DNA of 64,000 nt from an uncultured Litoreibacter sp. (GTDB lineage Bacteria > Pseudomonadota > Alphaproteobacteria > Rhodobacterales > Rhodobacteraceae), in contig CANLOU010000003.1 in assembly GCA_947492995.1 (NCBI GenBank), positions 372,001 through 436,000 of the forward strand, given 5' to 3'. How positions within the stretch are numbered: the first letter of the stretch is position 1; every line of letters starts with the position of its first letter. Below the pieces are notes generated by a model. It had not been told where the DNA came from. It saw only the letters and a program-made list of their open reading frames with translations, and searched no databases. A program made the translations under genes and the position numbers. Of the stretch, positions 26,409 to 35,519 are shown one piece after another.

Positions 26409-26489
26409 AGGGATTTCTTAGTTCCCAACAACCAACTTTTGGCCGGCTCTCTCGAATCGAGCTCCGCAAGATTTTGGGGGAGGCGAGAT

Positions 26490-27719
26490 TTACAGCGGTT
26501 CAGTTCGTGCGTCTGGTGTGGGTTCAATAATTTGCAGCCCGGCCTCAGTCACCTCGAAGAATGCGCCGGACTTGAGCTCGGCTTGGAAAAGCTCAGAGAT
26601 GTATTCAAGTGCTCCGGTTATCCCATCTTCCCACGCGTCGCGATCCAGTCCGGTTAGATGGTTTTTTGCAATTGAACGGTTCGTAAGCGTCAGGACTTCC
26701 GCAGTAGATTTCAAATTGTTTTTGATATGCTCTGGAACTTGACGATGGCGGCCAAGGCGGCTGCAGTCGCCGACCATTTCGTAGACGGCTTGAATCATGC
26801 GTGCGACGTGGCCTGTGTCCCTGCCACGGAACTGCACTAACTCGTTTAAGCCTTCAGAAAACAGCTCTGCATCCATAGTCGCAAGTGCGCCCTCGTCGTT
26901 GGTTGCGACACCCAAGTAGCCTGCGGCATAGGCCTTCGAGCCATGCAAAGCAGCTGACTTGCGCAGTCCCATCTCAAGTTCCTCATAGGTGCCGTACCAG
27001 CGGGGTAGCATTTTGAAGGCGTATGCCTCATGCGCGCTCATGTCCTCGGGATCGAGATCACGCCAAAGCTCGTAGCGGGTATGGAGTTGTGTGCGCACTT
27101 CGTGAGGATCCATGTGATCACAGAGACGAAACTTGGTCGCGGCCAACATGGGGGAGTTCAGCTCGATGGGATCGTAGACCTCAAGTAGCCACGTGGCCCG
27201 TTCGTAATGTGTATCTATTTGCGCCCAAGCCTCCTCCGGGACGCTGTCAACATATCCACCACCGCGCAAATCCCACGCTTGATGCAAGCGCAATTGAGCG
27301 GCGAGCGCGGCCAACGGGTAGTGGTCTGGCTTGGCGGCGGCAAGCGTCTCGAATTGAGCGACGAGTTGCGCTGGAATTGAGGAGATTGCTGTCGGGGCAC
27401 AGTCATAGTCATACCGTTCGCCAGCAATGATGCGAAGAAAGGTTTCTATGGCAAATTGAGTTGTAGAGTAGCCCGCAGGACACTTGGCCCGGTTTTGGTC
27501 CCACTCTTTCAGCAGTTCGGCAAAAGAGACCCAATCTGCATCCGAAACCAGCTCATGTATGAGGTCTGTCTGGACCTTCTGGTGGGCGGTGCTTTTTGAA
27601 ACGACGCCCTTGGCATAGGAGATATTGTTCCGGTATTGGCGGTCGGTGAGAAGATGAGGTGCGCCGTTGGCCAAGACTTCCCAAATAGCGTAGGCTAGAT
27701 CTTTGAATACATTCATCAT
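26490..27719 (-). CDS. Unknown large soluble protein between mdh and sucC
   Basis: 409 residues, largely helical in appearance, with many W/Y/L-rich helix pairs (for example [13 protein letters not shown] and [20 protein letters not shown]) that resemble tetratricopeptide-like packing, though no clean repeat consensus can be drawn by eye. No signal peptide or membrane span. An adjacent ATG at 27716 is an equally good start; AGAGGG lies upstream. Base composition is lower in G+C than in mdh and sucC. It is flanked by 231- and 212-base gaps, so it is probably its own transcription unit and may be a late arrival in the cluster. Confidence 0.65.
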   Translation of the reverse strand: MMNVFKDLAYAIWEVLANGAPHLLTDRQYRNNISYAKGVVSKSTAHQKVQTDLIHELVSDADWVSFAELLKEWDQNRAKCPAGYSTTQFAIETFLRIIAGERYDYDCAPTAISSIPAQLVAQFETLAAAKPDHYPLAALAAQLRLHQAWDLRGGGYVDSVPEEAWAQIDTHYERATWLLEVYDPIELNSPMLAATKFRLCDHMDPHEVRTQLHTRYELWRDLDPEDMSAHEAYAFKMLPRWYGTYEELEMGLRKSAALHGSKAYAAGYLGVATNDEGALATMDAELFSEGLNELVQFRGRDTGHVARMIQAVYEMVGDCSRLGRHRQVPEHIKNNLKSTAEVLTLTNRSIAKNHLTGLDRDAWEDGITGALEYISELFQAELKSGAFFEVTEAGLQIIEPTPDARTEPL

Positions 27720-27897
27720 CGCTTAAGACCCTCTCAGAGCCATGAATGGCTGCTTGGTTAGGGGAGGACGCACTTTCCAAATGCGCTTTGGCGTATAGCC
27801 AACGATGAGATGAAATTGCTTTGTCATAAGGCGCCCCTTGTCTTTCAGGGCGTATTTGAGCAGCAAATGATGGTATAAATGAGGGCAAATTAGGAAC

Positions 27898-27932
27898 AAA
27901 AAAGGCCCGCCGAATGGACGGCAGGCCTTTCA
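27898..27932 (-). terminator. Terminator of mdh
   Basis: Read on the minus strand: AAAGGCCTGCCG, a six-base loop, then CGGCGGGCCTTTTTT, a stem of about 12 pairs with one mismatch and a T-run. Confidence 0.85.
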
Positions 27933-27950
27933 GTTTAACTGTAGCTGCTG

Positions 27951-29036
<1,086 letters not shown>

Positions 29037-29078
29037 TTAGTGTTGAATATCAGCAGGTTTTTCCACTAGGCCGAACCT

Positions 29079-29831
29079 ATGGAATTCGACTTCACATTTT
29101 ATGCGGTCGCGATCCCGGCGGCCTTCATCGCGGGGGTCGCCAAGGGTGGTTTTGGCGGTGGGGCGGCCTTTGTCGCAACGGCGATTCTGGCGTTGGTGAT
29201 CCCGCCCGCATTGGCGTTGGGCATCATGCTGCCTCTGCTGATGGTCGTGGACCTTGCGACGCTTCGCCCGTTCTGGAAGCAATGGGATCTGGACGCGGCC
29301 AAGGCCTTGATTATCGGCGGGCTGCCCGGAATTTTGCTGGGAACGGCGCTGTACCAAATTGCCAACGCGGATGTGTTGCGGGTGCTGATCGGGGTCATCT
29401 CGGTGCTTTTTGTCGTGTTTCAGGTCGCGCGCGGTCGCGACTGGATACGCGTGTCCGAACGGCCCTTGTCCAAGCGGGTGGGGCTGTTTGCGGGGATGGT
29501 GACGGGGTTCACCAGCTTTGTCAGCCACGCGGGCGGGCCGCCCGCGGCGATGTATTTGCTGAGCAAGGGCTTGGGCAAAACCACCTATCAAGCAACGGCG
29601 GTGCTGGCGTTTTGGGCGATCAACGCCATGAAGGCGGTGCCCTACGCGTTTCTGGGTGTGTTCACCTGGGAGACGTTCAAGGCCGACCTGATAATGGTGG
29701 CGCCGGCTTTGATTGGCTGCGCGGTCGGCGTTTACGCGCACCGGGCTATGCCGGAACGCCTGTTCTTTTTGGTGACATACGTGCTGCTGCTTGGGGCCGG
29801 GTTCAAGCTGATTTTTGACGGCCTGACCTAG
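29079..29831 (+). CDS. TauE/SafE-family anion exporter
   Basis: 250 residues, about seven to eight membrane segments. The two half-repeats typical of the family are visible: GVAKGGFGGGAAFVATAIL near residue 18 and GMVTGFTSFVSHAGGPPAAMY near 135, each with the glycine-rich re-entrant loop. Family members move sulfite, sulfoacetate or other organosulfur/organic anions. It stands apart from the other TauE-type gene at 55435. Its TAG stop shares four bases (CTAG) with the stop of the convergent gene at 29828. Confidence 0.88.
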   Translation: MEFDFTFYAVAIPAAFIAGVAKGGFGGGAAFVATAILALVIPPALALGIMLPLLMVVDLATLRPFWKQWDLDAAKALIIGGLPGILLGTALYQIANADVLRVLIGVISVLFVVFQVARGRDWIRVSERPLSKRVGLFAGMVTGFTSFVSHAGGPPAAMYLLSKGLGKTTYQATAVLAFWAINAMKAVPYAFLGVFTWETFKADLIMVAPALIGCAVGVYAHRAMPERLFFLVTYVLLLGAGFKLIFDGLT

Positions 29832-30148
29832 GCGGGATCGCCAAGCGAGGCCGGAAGTTCTTCCTCGACAGCTTCAAAAGCGGTGCCGGCCGCGACCATG
29901 CAAGTCGTGCCGTTCGGATGGGTGACCGTGATGGTCCATGTCCCAGTTTCGCCTGAGGCGTGCATCTCGACCAGCGAATTGTTCGGGGCCATCCCAATGC
30001 TGCGGCGGGTTTCGCCAAAGCTGGTGCTGAGCCGGTCCAAAACCACGCTTCGGGCCGCGCAACGGCCGTTTTGCTGAGCTTGCGTGACCTGCGTGGCGGC
30101 CAAAACGGCGACAAAGCCGAGCGAAAGGGCGAGATACTGCGTTTTCAT
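29828..30148 (-). CDS. Small exported protein, unknown function
   Basis: 106 residues from the ATG at 30148, which has AAAGGTAG upstream; the open frame runs further but lacks support. A signal peptide (MKTQYLALSLGFVAVLAATQ, cut after TQA) precedes a mature domain of ~83 residues with two cysteines (NGRCAAR and GTTCMVAAG) likely to form a disulfide in the periplasm. Segments GTWTITVTHPNGTTC suggest a small beta domain. It converges on the TauE gene. No family recognised beyond small Rhodobacterales exported proteins. Confidence 0.65.
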   Translation of the reverse strand: MKTQYLALSLGFVAVLAATQVTQAQQNGRCAARSVVLDRLSTSFGETRRSIGMAPNNSLVEMHASGETGTWTITVTHPNGTTCMVAAGTAFEAVEEELPASLGDPA

Positions 30149-30472
30149 TCTGGGTCTACCTTTTAGTAGGGGCGCCTTTTTGCGCCTGTCGGGCTTGCTC
30201 CAATTAATGGGTGAAACACGTGCGGCGTTCGGGCGGCTCGTGAGTTTCAATATCAGTCAGGCAACGGGTTCTTAACCAATCGCCACGACATGCAGCCTGT
30301 ACCCGAATGACGAAAGTAAGGTTAACGCACCGCGCGGTGCTTCGGCATTTGGTGCAACTTATGCCAAGAATTTTATCGGATACGTAAACCTTCTGCGCTG
30401 CAGCAAAATTACCTTGCAGCCGCGGCGTCCATATGATGGATAACAAAATAACAAAAACTATAGGTGAAACAG
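30149..30472. other. Intergenic region before mcl2
   Basis: About 320 bases between divergent genes. A 14-bp palindrome GCACCGCGCGGTGC lies at 30327-30340 and the last 30 bases are A-rich (AACAAAATAACAAAAAC). I see no open frame of note, no tRNA and no GTGATCAC element. It presumably holds the promoters of both neighbours. Confidence 0.5.
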
Positions 30473-31336
30473 ATGGAACGTTACGCTGGCCCATGCCGCT
30501 CCGTCCTTTATATCCCCGGCTCCAAGCCGCGCGCGTTTGCAAAAGCGCGTGAATTGCCGGTCGACGCTATCATTTTTGACCTTGAGGACGCGGTGACCCC
30601 CGACGAGAAGGTCTCGGCACGGGGATTGCTGGCCGAGACACTGCGGTCGGACGACTACGGCAACCGGTTGCGCATTGTGCGCATCAACAGTTTCGACACG
30701 GACTGGGGCGTGGATGATCTTTCGACCATCGCCGCCGCCGGGCCTGACGCGATCCTTCTGCCCAAGGTAAACGGTGCCGCCGACATCGAAGCGTTGGCCG
30801 CGATGATGGATAAGGTGCCAGCCGCCCAAAACACAAAGATCTGGGCGATGATGGAAACCCCGATGGGTGTTTTGAATGCGTTGGAAATCGCCCAAGCCCC
30901 CCGCATGGAGGGGTTCGTGCTGGGGACCAACGATCTGGCCAAGGACCTGCGCTGCGAGGGCCGTGCCGCAATGGTGACAAGCCTGCAGCTGTGCCTGCTT
31001 GCGGCCCGCGCCGTTGGGCTGATCTGCGTGGACGGCGTGTATAACGCATTCAAAGACGAGGACGGGCTGCGCGCGGAATGCGCCGAGGGGCGCGACATGG
31101 GGTTTGACGGCAAAACCTTGATCCACCCCGCGCAGGTGGCCATCGCAAATGCAGCCTTCGGCCCAACGGATGCCGATACTGACCTTGCGCGCCGCCAGAT
31201 TGAAGCGTTCAAGCGAGCGGAGGCCGATGGGCAGGGCGTCGCGGTTCTTGATGGCAAAATCGTGGAAAACCTGCATGTTGAAACCGCACAGCGCATCCTC
31301 GCCCAATCGGAGGCGATCGCGCAGCTGGAGGGCTAG
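30473..31336 (+). CDS. mcl2: (3S)-malyl-CoA thioesterase (CitE-like, ethylmalonyl-CoA pathway)
   Basis: 287 residues from the ATG at 30473, which has AGGTGA upstream; an in-frame GTG at 30464 overlaps that site. It belongs to the HpcH/HpaI/CitE family: SVLYIPGSKPRAFAKA near the start, IIFDLEDAVTPDEK with the metal-binding acid, IWAMMETPMGVLNA, and GFVLGTNDLAKDL. The length (Mcl1 lyases run to about 318) and gene order next to mch match Mcl2 of R. sphaeroides, which hydrolyses (3S)-malyl-CoA to malate and so completes an apparent malate synthase with Mcl1. A lyase activity cannot be excluded from sequence. nnrU follows after three bases. Confidence 0.82.
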   Translation: MERYAGPCRSVLYIPGSKPRAFAKARELPVDAIIFDLEDAVTPDEKVSARGLLAETLRSDDYGNRLRIVRINSFDTDWGVDDLSTIAAAGPDAILLPKVNGAADIEALAAMMDKVPAAQNTKIWAMMETPMGVLNALEIAQAPRMEGFVLGTNDLAKDLRCEGRAAMVTSLQLCLLAARAVGLICVDGVYNAFKDEDGLRAECAEGRDMGFDGKTLIHPAQVAIANAAFGPTDADTDLARRQIEAFKRAEADGQGVAVLDGKIVENLHVETAQRILAQSEAIAQLEG

Positions 31337-31339
31337 ACG

Positions 31340-31909
31340 ATGGCATTACTTATACTTGGCGTGATTGCGTGGACCGCGATCCATTGGCTGAAACGACTGG
31401 CCCCCGCCGCGCGCGGCGCGATGACGGACAAGATGGGCGAGGCGTCGAAGGGCGTTGTCGCGCTGGTTGTTGTGCTGTCTGTGGTGTTGATGGTCTTTGG
31501 CTACCGCGCCGCCGATGTCATCCCCGTCTGGGAGCCGCCCTCGTTCTTCAAAGGCATCAACAACCTACTGATGTTGCTGGCATTTTATGTCTATGGCGCG
31601 AGCGCGCGGAAGGCCGACAAGGTGTGGATCGGCACCAAAATCAGGCACCCCCAACTGACCGGCTTCATGATCTGGACGGTGGCGCATTTGCTGGTGAACG
31701 GTGATTTGGCCTCCATCATTTTGTTTGGTGGGTTGCTGATCTGGGCTGCTGGGTCGGTCATGCTTATCAACCGCGCCGAGGGGCCTTGGACCGTGCCGCC
31801 GCGCGCGCCTGCAAAATCAGAGATCATTCTAGTGGTCATCGCGCTGGTGCTGTTCAGCGTCGTGGCAGGCATCCACACATGGCTTGGCGTCTCGCCGTTT
31901 GGAGTGTGA
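31340..31909 (+). CDS. NnrU-family membrane protein
   Basis: 189 residues with about five membrane segments. The opening MALLILGVIAWTAIHWLKRL and internal NNLLMLLAFYVYGASA, KIRHPQLTGFMIWTVAHLLVNGD are characteristic of NnrU, first noticed next to denitrification genes but widespread in non-denitrifiers. It is three bases behind mcl2 and one base before a DUF1737 gene, so it is carried in an mcl2-mch operon. No denitrification genes are near. Confidence 0.85.
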   Translation: MALLILGVIAWTAIHWLKRLAPAARGAMTDKMGEASKGVVALVVVLSVVLMVFGYRAADVIPVWEPPSFFKGINNLLMLLAFYVYGASARKADKVWIGTKIRHPQLTGFMIWTVAHLLVNGDLASIILFGGLLIWAAGSVMLINRAEGPWTVPPRAPAKSEIILVVIALVLFSVVAGIHTWLGVSPFGV

Positions 31910-31910
31910 C

Positions 31911-32114
31911 GTGAAACTGTACCGATTTCTGAGCGAGGAAGACACATCCGCCTTCTGCCACAAGGTCACGGATGCGCTGAACAAAGGGTGGGAACTGCAC
32001 GGCTCCCCCACGCAGACATGGGACCACAAGGCCGGCGTGATGCGTTGCGGCCAGTCGGTGGTGAAAGAGGTCGAGGGGACCTACACCCCCGACACCAAAT
32101 TAGGGGCGCATTGA
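31911..32114 (+). CDS. DUF1737-type small protein
   Basis: 67 residues from a GTG at 31911 with GGAG seven bases upstream; the reading frame is also open earlier but inside nnrU. The sequence VKLYRFLSEEDTSAFCHKV, then ALNKGWELHGSPTQTWD and MRCGQSVVKEV, is the DUF1737 pattern. The stop codon directly abuts the mch start. Function unknown; it is a small coupled gene between nnrU and mch. Confidence 0.75.
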   Translation: MKLYRFLSEEDTSAFCHKVTDALNKGWELHGSPTQTWDHKAGVMRCGQSVVKEVEGTYTPDTKLGAH

Positions 32115-33152
32115 ATGGCGGCGAAGACGAATGCGGGCTGGTTTTTCGAGGATTACGCGATTGGCCAAGTGATCCGGCACGGGGTGCCGCGGACGTTATC
32201 GGGCGGCGAGCGGGCCATGTACCACGCGCTGTATCCCGCGCGGCACGCGATCTATTCCTCGGACGAGTTTGCCCGCGACTGCGGGCTGCATGAGGCGCCT
32301 TTGGATGACCTGATCGGGTTTCACACGGTGTTTGGCAAAACGGTGCCAGACATTTCGCTGAATGCTGTGGCCAATCTGGGCTACGCGGAGGGGCGGTTCC
32401 TGAAGCCCGTCCATTTGGGCGACACGCTGACATCGCGATCCGAGGTCATCGGGCTGAAACAGAATTCCAGCGGCAAAACCGGTGTGGTTTGGGTGCGCAC
32501 GACGGGCGAGAACCAGCTGGGCGAAGATGTTCTGAGCTATGTGCGGTGGGTGATGGTGCGCAAGCGGGACGTGTCCGCAGAGGCACCGGAAACGGTGGTG
32601 CCGGAACTGGCATCGGTTGTGGCGGCGGGTGATTTGGTCGTCCCGGAAGGTTTGGATTTCAGCGGCTACAACTTTGAACAATCGGGCGAGACCCACCGGC
32701 TGGGCGACTACGCCGTGGGCGAAAGGATCGACCATGTGGACGGGATCACCATTGAGGAAGCCGAGCATATGCTGGCCGCAAGGCTGTGGCAGAACACCGC
32801 CAAGGTGCATTTTGACGCGACAGCGCGGGAAGATGGCAAGCGGTTGATCTATGGCGGGCACGTGATCTCGATGGCGCGGGCCTTGAGCTTTAATGGGCTG
32901 GCGAATGCGCAGATGATTGTCGGGCTGAACGGCGGCGCACATGCCAACCCCTGTTTCAGCGGCGACACGGTGCGGGCCTGGTCTGAAGTTCTGGAGGTGG
33001 CCGAGACAGAGGCCCCCGGAATGGGCGCGATCCGCCTGCGTCTGGTGGCGCAACGGGCAGAGGCGGAGATGTTCTCGCTGAAAGACGACGGCGGCAAATA
33101 CCTGCCGGACGTGTTGCTGGATTTGGACTACTGGGCGTTGATGCCGCTCTAA
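32115..33152 (+). CDS. mch: Mesaconyl-CoA hydratase (beta-methylmalyl-CoA dehydratase)
   Basis: 345 residues arranged as two hot-dog/MaoC-like halves (about 10-160 and 185-340), the size of the ethylmalonyl-CoA pathway hydratase. N-terminal half: GWFFEDYAIGQVIRHGVPRT and DLIGFHTVFGKTVPDISLNA; C-terminal half: GGHVISMARALSFNGLANAQ. It hydrates mesaconyl-CoA to beta-methylmalyl-CoA, the substrate for Mcl1 cleavage to glyoxylate and propionyl-CoA. The ATG follows the DUF1737 stop with no gap, and mcl2, nnrU, DUF1737 and mch form one unit. Confidence 0.9.
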   Translation: MAAKTNAGWFFEDYAIGQVIRHGVPRTLSGGERAMYHALYPARHAIYSSDEFARDCGLHEAPLDDLIGFHTVFGKTVPDISLNAVANLGYAEGRFLKPVHLGDTLTSRSEVIGLKQNSSGKTGVVWVRTTGENQLGEDVLSYVRWVMVRKRDVSAEAPETVVPELASVVAAGDLVVPEGLDFSGYNFEQSGETHRLGDYAVGERIDHVDGITIEEAEHMLAARLWQNTAKVHFDATAREDGKRLIYGGHVISMARALSFNGLANAQMIVGLNGGAHANPCFSGDTVRAWSEVLEVAETEAPGMGAIRLRLVAQRAEAEMFSLKDDGGKYLPDVLLDLDYWALMPL

Positions 33153-33283
33153 GCTGACCCTGAGTCATATTGGCACCAATGCGCGTGTTTTTCGCTGCGG
33201 GGTCTCTCCCTTTCAAATGGGATATGGCTTAGTGCGAAGACAGAGAGCGCGGCCAAGCCGTGTGAAACGGCGGAGCAGACAGA

Positions 33284-33565
33284 ATGGATGTCAGGGACGA
33301 AAAGTCACCTAAGTCATATGGCGTGGCGGTAATCCTGTGCGGGATCTTCGGCACAATCGGCATACACCATTTCTATCTGGGCAATTTCATCCATGGCTTC
33401 ATTGACCTTGGGCTGTTCCTGCTCTTCTGCATCCTGTTTTTTGGCAACGCCCCCCTGCTTGGCATTTTGGTGCTTTTGGTGGACGTTGCGCATACGATCT
33501 GGGTCTTTTCGATGCTGATCGTCGAGAAATGGCATGACGGAGACGGCCGCCGAGTAACTCTTTGA
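33284..33565 (+). CDS. TM2-domain membrane protein (copy 1)
   Basis: 93 residues. The TM2 pattern is visible: SYGVAVILCGIFGTIGIHHF then YLGNFIHGFIDLGLFLLF, and a third hydrophobic stretch LLGILVLLVDVAHTIWVFSM. TM2 proteins are small two- or three-span proteins of unknown role. A second TM2 gene follows 27 bases later; sequences share the G.FG.HHFYL / G.HRFYL core, so they are probably tandem duplicates. Confidence 0.8.
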   Translation: MDVRDEKSPKSYGVAVILCGIFGTIGIHHFYLGNFIHGFIDLGLFLLFCILFFGNAPLLGILVLLVDVAHTIWVFSMLIVEKWHDGDGRRVTL

Positions 33566-33592
33566 TTCATTAACTTTACGAGGGAAAACACA

Positions 33593-33826
33593 ATGGATAA
33601 CGCAGCAGCACCGGGTCCGGCGCCCGTCAAAAAGATGGTTCCGGCCGCGCTTCTTTGCTTCTTCTTGGGGACATTTGGCGCGCACCGATTTTACCTAAAC
33701 AAATACGGCACCGCGATCTTGATGATCCTGACGCTGGGTGGTTTGGGCATTTGGGCCCTGATTGACCTTGTGCGCATCATCGTCGGCTCGATGAAGGATT
33801 CGAACGGCAACGATCTGGAGCGCTAG
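33593..33826 (+). CDS. TM2-domain membrane protein (copy 2)
   Basis: 77 residues: KKMVPAALLCFFLGTFGAHR then FYLNKYGTAILMILTLGGLG and IWALIDLVRIIVGSMKDSNG, the canonical TM2 domain. It lies 27 bases after copy 1, with AGGGAAAA just before its ATG. An 11-bp stem (33837-33863) follows the stop. Confidence 0.85.
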   Translation: MDNAAAPGPAPVKKMVPAALLCFFLGTFGAHRFYLNKYGTAILMILTLGGLGIWALIDLVRIIVGSMKDSNGNDLER

Positions 33827-33836
33827 ACGCCCCTTT

Positions 33837-33863
33837 TGCAGGCACTTCAAAAAAGTGACTGCA
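33837..33863. terminator. Stem-loop after the TM2 genes
   Basis: TGCAGGCACTT pairs with AAGTGACTGCA (one mismatch) around CAAAA. No T-run follows, so termination is only possible; it could equally protect the 3' end. Confidence 0.4.
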
Positions 33864-33894
33864 TGATCTGAGACATTAAGGCTAGGCTTCCCCC

Positions 33895-34584
33895 ATGCGG
33901 TGGTTGTCTGGCCTTTTTCTTTCTGTCTGCGCCTGTTTCGGCGGCCAAGCCCAAGCGTGCGACCTTGCCCTGATTTTGGCGGTAGATGTCTCAGGCTCGG
34001 TCGATGCGCAGGAATATGACCTGCAAATGGACGGGCTGGCGGCAGCCCTGCGCAACCCTGCCATTTCCGAGGCGCTGGTAGTGGCGGAGGCATCCGTACT
34101 GGTGATCCAATGGACCGGAACGGGGCGGCAGCGCGTGTCGGTGCCTTGGGTGCATATCCGCAACTTTGACCACACTGACCAGCTGGCCGAGGATATAGAG
34201 CGCGCACCGCGCATCTGGCGCAACTTCTCAACCGCGGTGGGGGAGGCGGTCGCCTTTGCGATGGACGCGTTTGACGATGTGCCCCAGTGCGAACGCAAGG
34301 TGGTCGACGTGTCTGGCGACGGCGTCTCGAACGAGGGGGTGTCCCCCGAAAAGCTGCATGCTGAGTTGAACGCCGCCGGTATCATTGTGAACGGGTTGGC
34401 AATCGAATCCTATGACAAGAACCTGTCTGAGTATTTCGAGGAGAAGCTGATAACCGGCCCGGGTGCCTTTGTGATGCGCGCCGCCACCCATGAGGAGTAC
34501 CCCGACCGCATCAAGCGCAAGCTGTTCCGCGAAATCACCAAGCAGGTTTCCGGGTTGCCGCCTGCTGCGGATGGCCGTTTGTGA
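33895..34584 (+). CDS. DUF1194 von Willebrand factor A-like exported protein
   Basis: 229 residues with a signal peptide (MRWLSGLFLSVCACFGGQAQ, cut near AQA). The mature chain begins with the MIDAS-type motif LILAVDVSGSVDAQEYDLQM, and later VVDVSGDGVSNEG supplies a second metal-ligand loop, as in the DUF1194 vWA family. It is probably a periplasmic metal-dependent protein-binding module. The first GTGATCAC of the sdh operator overlaps its stop codon. Confidence 0.85.
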   Translation: MRWLSGLFLSVCACFGGQAQACDLALILAVDVSGSVDAQEYDLQMDGLAAALRNPAISEALVVAEASVLVIQWTGTGRQRVSVPWVHIRNFDHTDQLAEDIERAPRIWRNFSTAVGEAVAFAMDAFDDVPQCERKVVDVSGDGVSNEGVSPEKLHAELNAAGIIVNGLAIESYDKNLSEYFEEKLITGPGAFVMRAATHEEYPDRIKRKLFREITKQVSGLPPAADGRL

Positions 34585-34609
34585 TCACGAGTCGAAAAAC
34601 AGTGATCAC
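34581..34609. promoter_or_regulatory. Paired GTGATCAC operator upstream of sdhC
   Basis: GTGATCAC at 34581-34588 and 34602-34609 begin 21 bp apart and form a larger inverted repeat (TTGTGATCAC / GTGATCACAA). Spacing and core are identical to the pair before sucC. The first copy overlaps the DUF1194 stop. It lies about 130-155 bases before the sdhC start, a position suited to activation. A GntR/FCD binder is inferred. Confidence 0.65.
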
Positions 34610-34737
34610 AATGGTCAAATTTGACGGGTATGCCGCAGCTTAACCCCTAATTTTGCCGTCCTGACCCGTGACACCGCCGGGAAAACCGCTAAACATTGTT
34701 CCAATTGACCCGTAGCTAAACATAGGGACGCCGAAAA

Positions 34738-35121
34738 ATGGCCGACGTAAACCGTGGGAACCGACCGCTTTCCCCGCATCTTACCATCTACCGTCCGCAG
34801 CTCACGTCGATGACGTCTATCCTGACCCGCATCACCGGCAACGCGCTTATTGTCGCCGCCGTGCTGATCGTCTGGTGGTTTCTGGCGGCCAGCTACGGCG
34901 AAGAATACTTCGCGACCGCAGACGCGGTGCTGACGTCATGGTTCGGTGATCTGGTGCTGTTCCTATCGCTTTGGGCCGTTTGGTACCATTTCTGTGCGGG
35001 CATCCGGCACCTGATCTGGGACAGCGGCCACGGCTTCGAGTTGGAAACAGCTGAGAAGCTGGGATACGCGGTGATCGCGGGCTCGCTGATCCTGACCATC
35101 TTTACCGTCATCGTGATTTGA
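34738..35121 (+). CDS. sdhC: Succinate dehydrogenase cytochrome b556 subunit
   Basis: 127 residues with three membrane helices. The hallmark N-terminus NRPLSPHLTIYRPQLTSMTS, including the quinone-site serine/arginine segment (SILTRITG), and the haem-ligand histidine region WYHFCAGIRHLIWDSGHGF are present. It anchors the complex and, with SdhD, binds haem b and ubiquinone. sdhD follows 11 bases after the stop. Transcription probably starts downstream of the paired GTGATCAC element. Confidence 0.95.
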   Translation: MADVNRGNRPLSPHLTIYRPQLTSMTSILTRITGNALIVAAVLIVWWFLAASYGEEYFATADAVLTSWFGDLVLFLSLWAVWYHFCAGIRHLIWDSGHGFELETAEKLGYAVIAGSLILTIFTVIVI

Positions 35122-35132
35122 GGGGGCAAGAC

Positions 35133-35504
35133 ATGGCTTATTTGACCGACCGCAAACGCGCTGAAGGGATGGGCTCTGCCAAAACGGGGACGCATCATCA
35201 TTGGTCGATGATGGTCAGCTCCGCCGGTTTGGCTGTGCTGATCCCGTTGTTCATTTTTACCTTCGGGCCGATCCTCGGCGCACCTCACGCGGAGGTGGTC
35301 GCCTATTTCGCACGGCCTTTCCCGGCGATTGTCGCGGGGCTGACCGTGCTTGTGACAATGATGCACTTCAAAAAAGGTGTGCAGGTCCTGATCGAGGACT
35401 ACGTCCACGGCATGGCCAAAAAGGTGACGATCATCGTGATGATCTGCCTGAGCTACGCCATCGCCGCGACCGGCCTGTTCGCCATTGCGCGCATCGCACT
35501 TTAA
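35133..35504 (+). CDS. sdhD: Succinate dehydrogenase membrane anchor subunit
   Basis: 123 residues from the ATG at 35133, which follows GAGGGGG; the frame is open back to 35118 without a ribosome binding site. Opening AYLTDRKRAEGMGSAKTGTH HHW is the typical anchor start, followed by three hydrophobic helices and the histidine/aspartate segment MMHFKKGVQVLIEDYVHG that helps bind haem and quinone. sdhA starts 15 bases after its stop. Confidence 0.94.
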   Translation: MAYLTDRKRAEGMGSAKTGTHHHWSMMVSSAGLAVLIPLFIFTFGPILGAPHAEVVAYFARPFPAIVAGLTVLVTMMHFKKGVQVLIEDYVHGMAKKVTIIVMICLSYAIAATGLFAIARIAL

Positions 35505-35519
35505 TTTCGGAGCAAAGAC

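Noticed and set aside
26278-26469. 64-codon N-terminal extension of sucC
   Set aside because: It would read through the paired operator; a TTG with a good ribosome binding site gives the normal SucC N-terminus.
31340-31909. Denitrification locus, suggested by nnrU
   Set aside because: No nir, nor or nos genes are in the window, and NnrU-family proteins occur widely outside denitrifiers.
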